From positions 1 through 16,160 of the forward strand of contig UQFW01000035.1 in assembly GCA_900540405.1 (NCBI GenBank): a stretch of DNA of 16,160 nt, read 5' to 3'. The position numbers and the translations under genes were made by a program. This DNA is from Candidatus Avelusimicrobium faecicola (GTDB taxonomy: Bacteria; Elusimicrobiota; Elusimicrobia; Elusimicrobiales; Elusimicrobiaceae). The notes beneath the pieces are model-generated. The model made no database searches, had not been told where the DNA came from, and was given only the letters and a program-made list of their open reading frames with translations. Shown here piece by piece: positions 14,558 to 16,160 of the stretch (position 1 is the stretch's first letter; the number at the start of each line of letters is the position of its first letter).

Positions 14558-14589
14558 CCAGTTTTATTTAGGAACAACGGATAAACTTT

Positions 14590-14778
14590 ATGAACAAAGC
14601 AATCAGTTTTCTAAAGCAATCGGTAGCCGAGCTTAAAAAATCCACCTGGCTGACCCGCAAGGAAGTGGTGCAATCCACCATCCTGGTGGCTATTGTCGTG
14701 GCTTTGGTGGCCGCGTACGTCAGCATTATAGACTTCGGCCTTACCAAAGTGCTGGGTCTTATCGTTGGAGGACGTTAA
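14590..14778 (+). CDS. secE: Preprotein translocase subunit SecE
   Basis: This is a 62-residue, single-span SecE, the clamp subunit of the SecYEG channel. The amphipathic N-terminal helix contains ELKKSTWLTRKEV (14-26), the family signature that usually reads KKVTWPTRKE, with Pro replaced by Leu here. One membrane helix follows at about 31-53. The length is typical for one-span SecE. The ribosome site is weak: AGGA lies 16 nt before the ATG. The stop overlaps the nusG start as TAATG, so the two are translationally coupled. Confidence 0.94.
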   Translation: MNKAISFLKQSVAELKKSTWLTRKEVVQSTILVAIVVALVAAYVSIIDFGLTKVLGLIVGGR

Positions 14779-15311
14779 TGTCTGAAGAAAAATGCTGGTA
14801 TGTTGTTCATACCCAAACCGGGCATGAAGATAAAGTAAGAGAAAAAATTCTCCTCAATGCGGATATCCAGAACTTTGGCGACCGTATCTTTAACGTTTTA
14901 GTTCCTACCGAAGAAGTGGTTGAAGTAAAACAAAATAAAAAAATTTTACGCAAACGCAAATTCTTCCCGGGCTATGTGCTGGTGCAAATGCTTCTCACCA
15001 GCGAGGCTTACTGGTTTATTAAAAACACCAACGGCGTCACGGGCTTTTTAGGTGACCCGAACCCCGTTCCGTTGCCGGAAGAAGAAATTGCCGGTATCGT
15101 GGAATTGACCGATAATTCTTCTGGCAAGCCCAAACACATGGTGGAATTTGAACGCGGCGAAAGCGTCCGTATTACGGAAGGTCCGTTCAAACATTTCATT
15201 GGTGAAGTGGAAGAAGTAAACGAACAGAAGAACAAACTGAAAGTAATGGTTACGGTCTTTGACCGCAAAACCCCTGTTGAAGTGGATTTCTTACAGGTGG
15301 AAAAGAACTAG
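14778..15311 (+). CDS. nusG: Transcription termination/antitermination factor NusG
   Basis: This 177-residue protein binds RNA polymerase and couples it to Rho or ribosomal protein S10. The NGN domain (about 5-108) begins with [15 protein letters not shown] and contains [10 protein letters not shown] (62-71) and NGVTGFLG (85-92). The KOW domain (about 126-175) has [18 protein letters not shown] (127-144). Its length matches E. coli NusG (181), with no inserted domain. The GGAG at 14767-14770 serves as ribosome site, and the start overlaps secE by 1 nt. Confidence 0.96.
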   Translation: MSEEKCWYVVHTQTGHEDKVREKILLNADIQNFGDRIFNVLVPTEEVVEVKQNKKILRKRKFFPGYVLVQMLLTSEAYWFIKNTNGVTGFLGDPNPVPLPEEEIAGIVELTDNSSGKPKHMVEFERGESVRITEGPFKHFIGEVEEVNEQKNKLKVMVTVFDRKTPVEVDFLQVEKN

Positions 15312-15353
15312 ATTTTACCGCAGTAAGCAGTAAAAATTACGGAGTACAAAAAA

Positions 15354-15788
15354 ATGGCAAAAGAGAAAAAGATTAAAGGATATATCAAATTGCAGATTCC
15401 CGCCGGTGCCGCCAACCCGGCCCCGCCTGTGGGTCCGGCCTTGGGTCAGCATGGTGTAAACATCATGGAATTCTGCAAGCAGTTCAACGCCAAAACGGCT
15501 AAATTGGAAAAAGGGGTAAAAATTCCGGTCGTCATTACGGTTTACGAAGACCGCTCTTTCTCCTTTATTACCAAGATGCCGCCTATGGCCGTGCTGATTA
15601 TTAAGGAATTAGGCTTAGCCAAAGGTTCCGGTCAGCCCCATAAAGAAAAAGTAGGCAAGATTACCCAAGCGCAGTGCGAAAAAATCGCCGCCGTTAAATT
15701 GCCTGACCTCAACACGAAAGACGTTAAACATGCCGCCGAAATGGTAAAAGGTACCTGCCGCAGCATGGGCGTAGACGTGGTGAAATAA
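15354..15788 (+). CDS. rplK: 50S ribosomal protein L11
   Basis: L11 binds the GTPase-associated centre of 23S rRNA, where elongation factors dock. The 144 residues include the N-terminal methylation and factor-contact region ([20 protein letters not shown], 8-27), [15 protein letters not shown] (31-45) and the RNA-binding C-domain ending in MGVDVVK. Length is standard (about 141-145). GGAG (15341-15344) is the ribosome site. The 42-nt leader after nusG can form a TTTTAC/GTAAAA hairpin (15313-15318 / 15330-15335), weak evidence for an L1 control site here. Confidence 0.97.
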   Translation: MAKEKKIKGYIKLQIPAGAANPAPPVGPALGQHGVNIMEFCKQFNAKTAKLEKGVKIPVVITVYEDRSFSFITKMPPMAVLIIKELGLAKGSGQPHKEKVGKITQAQCEKIAAVKLPDLNTKDVKHAAEMVKGTCRSMGVDVVK

Positions 15789-15798
15789 ATTTAGAAAA

Positions 15799-15836
15799 TT
15801 TAAGGGAGGGCTGTTCCGGCCCGCAACAACCTTAAA
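15799..15836 (+). promoter_or_regulatory. Stem with internal loop that overlaps the rplA ribosome site
   Basis: In the rplK-rplA gap, TTTAAGG (15799-15805) pairs perfectly with CCTTAAA (15830-15836), enclosing a second stem GGGC/GCCC (15808-15811 / 15819-15822) across asymmetric internal loops. The lower strand takes in the AAA of the AAAGGAG ribosome site (15834-15840). This shape resembles the stem-internal loop-stem that L1 recognises in rRNA and mRNA, so autogenous control by L1 is plausible, though in E. coli the site lies before rplK. Confidence 0.4.
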
Positions 15837-15847
15837 GGAGATTTTAG

Positions 15848-16160
15848 ATGGGAAAAAGAATGGAAGCAGCTAAAAAAGCATACGATAAAGCCAAGGTTTA
15901 CACCTTAGCCGAAGGCGCCCAAATTGTAAAGGACAACGCCAAAGCTAAATTTGACGAAACCGTTGAATTGCATGTAAGCCTGGGTATTGATACCAGAAAG
16001 GCCGACCAATTGGTACGCGCGGCGGTAGTATTGCCCAACGGTACCGGTAAGACCAAACGCATTGCCGTTATTGCCAAGGGCGAACACGCCCAAGAAGCGC
16101 AAAAAGCGGGCGCGGACCGCGTAGGTGCGGAAGACATTGTGGAAGAAGTCCTCAAAGGCA
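15848..16160 (+). CDS. rplA: 50S ribosomal protein L1, 5' part only
   Basis: The first 104 codons are present and the gene continues past the right edge. L1 forms the mobile stalk near the ribosomal E site and often represses its own operon. The N-terminus [20 protein letters not shown], then [20 protein letters not shown] and the segment [19 protein letters not shown] (residues 59-77) are diagnostic of L1 domain I. AAAGGAG lies 7 nt before the ATG. Full length would be about 225-235 residues. Confidence 0.97.
   Translation, partial: MGKRMEAAKKAYDKAKVYTLAEGAQIVKDNAKAKFDETVELHVSLGIDTRKADQLVRAAVVLPNGTGKTKRIAVIAKGEHAQEAQKAGADRVGAEDIVEEVLKG

Overview
This window is bacterial chromosome, dense and almost entirely core genes, with GC near 50% by eye. 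TolC/RND efflux genes imply a diderm cell, and a dapA-asd-dapB cluster implies meso-diaminopimelate peptidoglycan. The gene order tRNA - tuf - rpmG - tRNA-Trp - secE - nusG - rplK - rplA is an old, widely conserved arrangement. Several proteins, EF-Tu above all, are too divergent for a common proteobacterium or firmicute. An Elusimicrobiota-like or PVC-like lineage is my best guess, made from memory of protein character and not proven here.

Region 1 (about 1-3960, minus strand) is a tightly coupled operon, dapA > asd > dapB > a MurC-family ligase, with junctions of +7, -1 and -4 nt and a strong terminator at 49-77. It makes tetrahydrodipicolinate from aspartyl phosphate and adds a Mur ligase, probably acting on a muropeptide precursor. 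Region 2 (3960-5870, plus strand) holds a divergent promoter region, a single-domain SppA signal-peptide peptidase with a long cytoplasmic Pro/Glu/Ala-rich N-terminus, and a Yip1-like membrane protein, closed by a clear terminator. Region 3 (5880-12143, plus strand) is a self-contained tripartite efflux operon, tetR > tolC-like > membrane fusion protein > HAE-1-type RND pump. It has a promoter and a candidate operator in front, overlapping reading frames inside, and a terminator behind.

Region 4 (12144-12680) is an intergenic block that nevertheless shows dense transcription signals: a minus-strand tRNA-Cys with its own promoter and terminator, then two promoter-to-terminator units of about 107 and 86 nt with no convincing reading frame. 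I propose these as small RNA genes of unknown type. Region 5 (12680-16160, plus strand) is the translation/transcription cluster: tRNA-Gly(TCC), two identical tRNA-Thr(GGT), tuf, rpmG, tRNA-Trp(CCA), secE, nusG, rplK and the start of rplA, which runs off the window.

I found no CRISPR array, insertion sequence, phage gene or defence system. The best candidates for something unusual are the aberrant switch I of EF-Tu, the two orphan small-RNA units, the non-canonical MurC-family ligase with a cysteine-rich tail, and the membrane fusion protein that lacks an alpha-hairpin.
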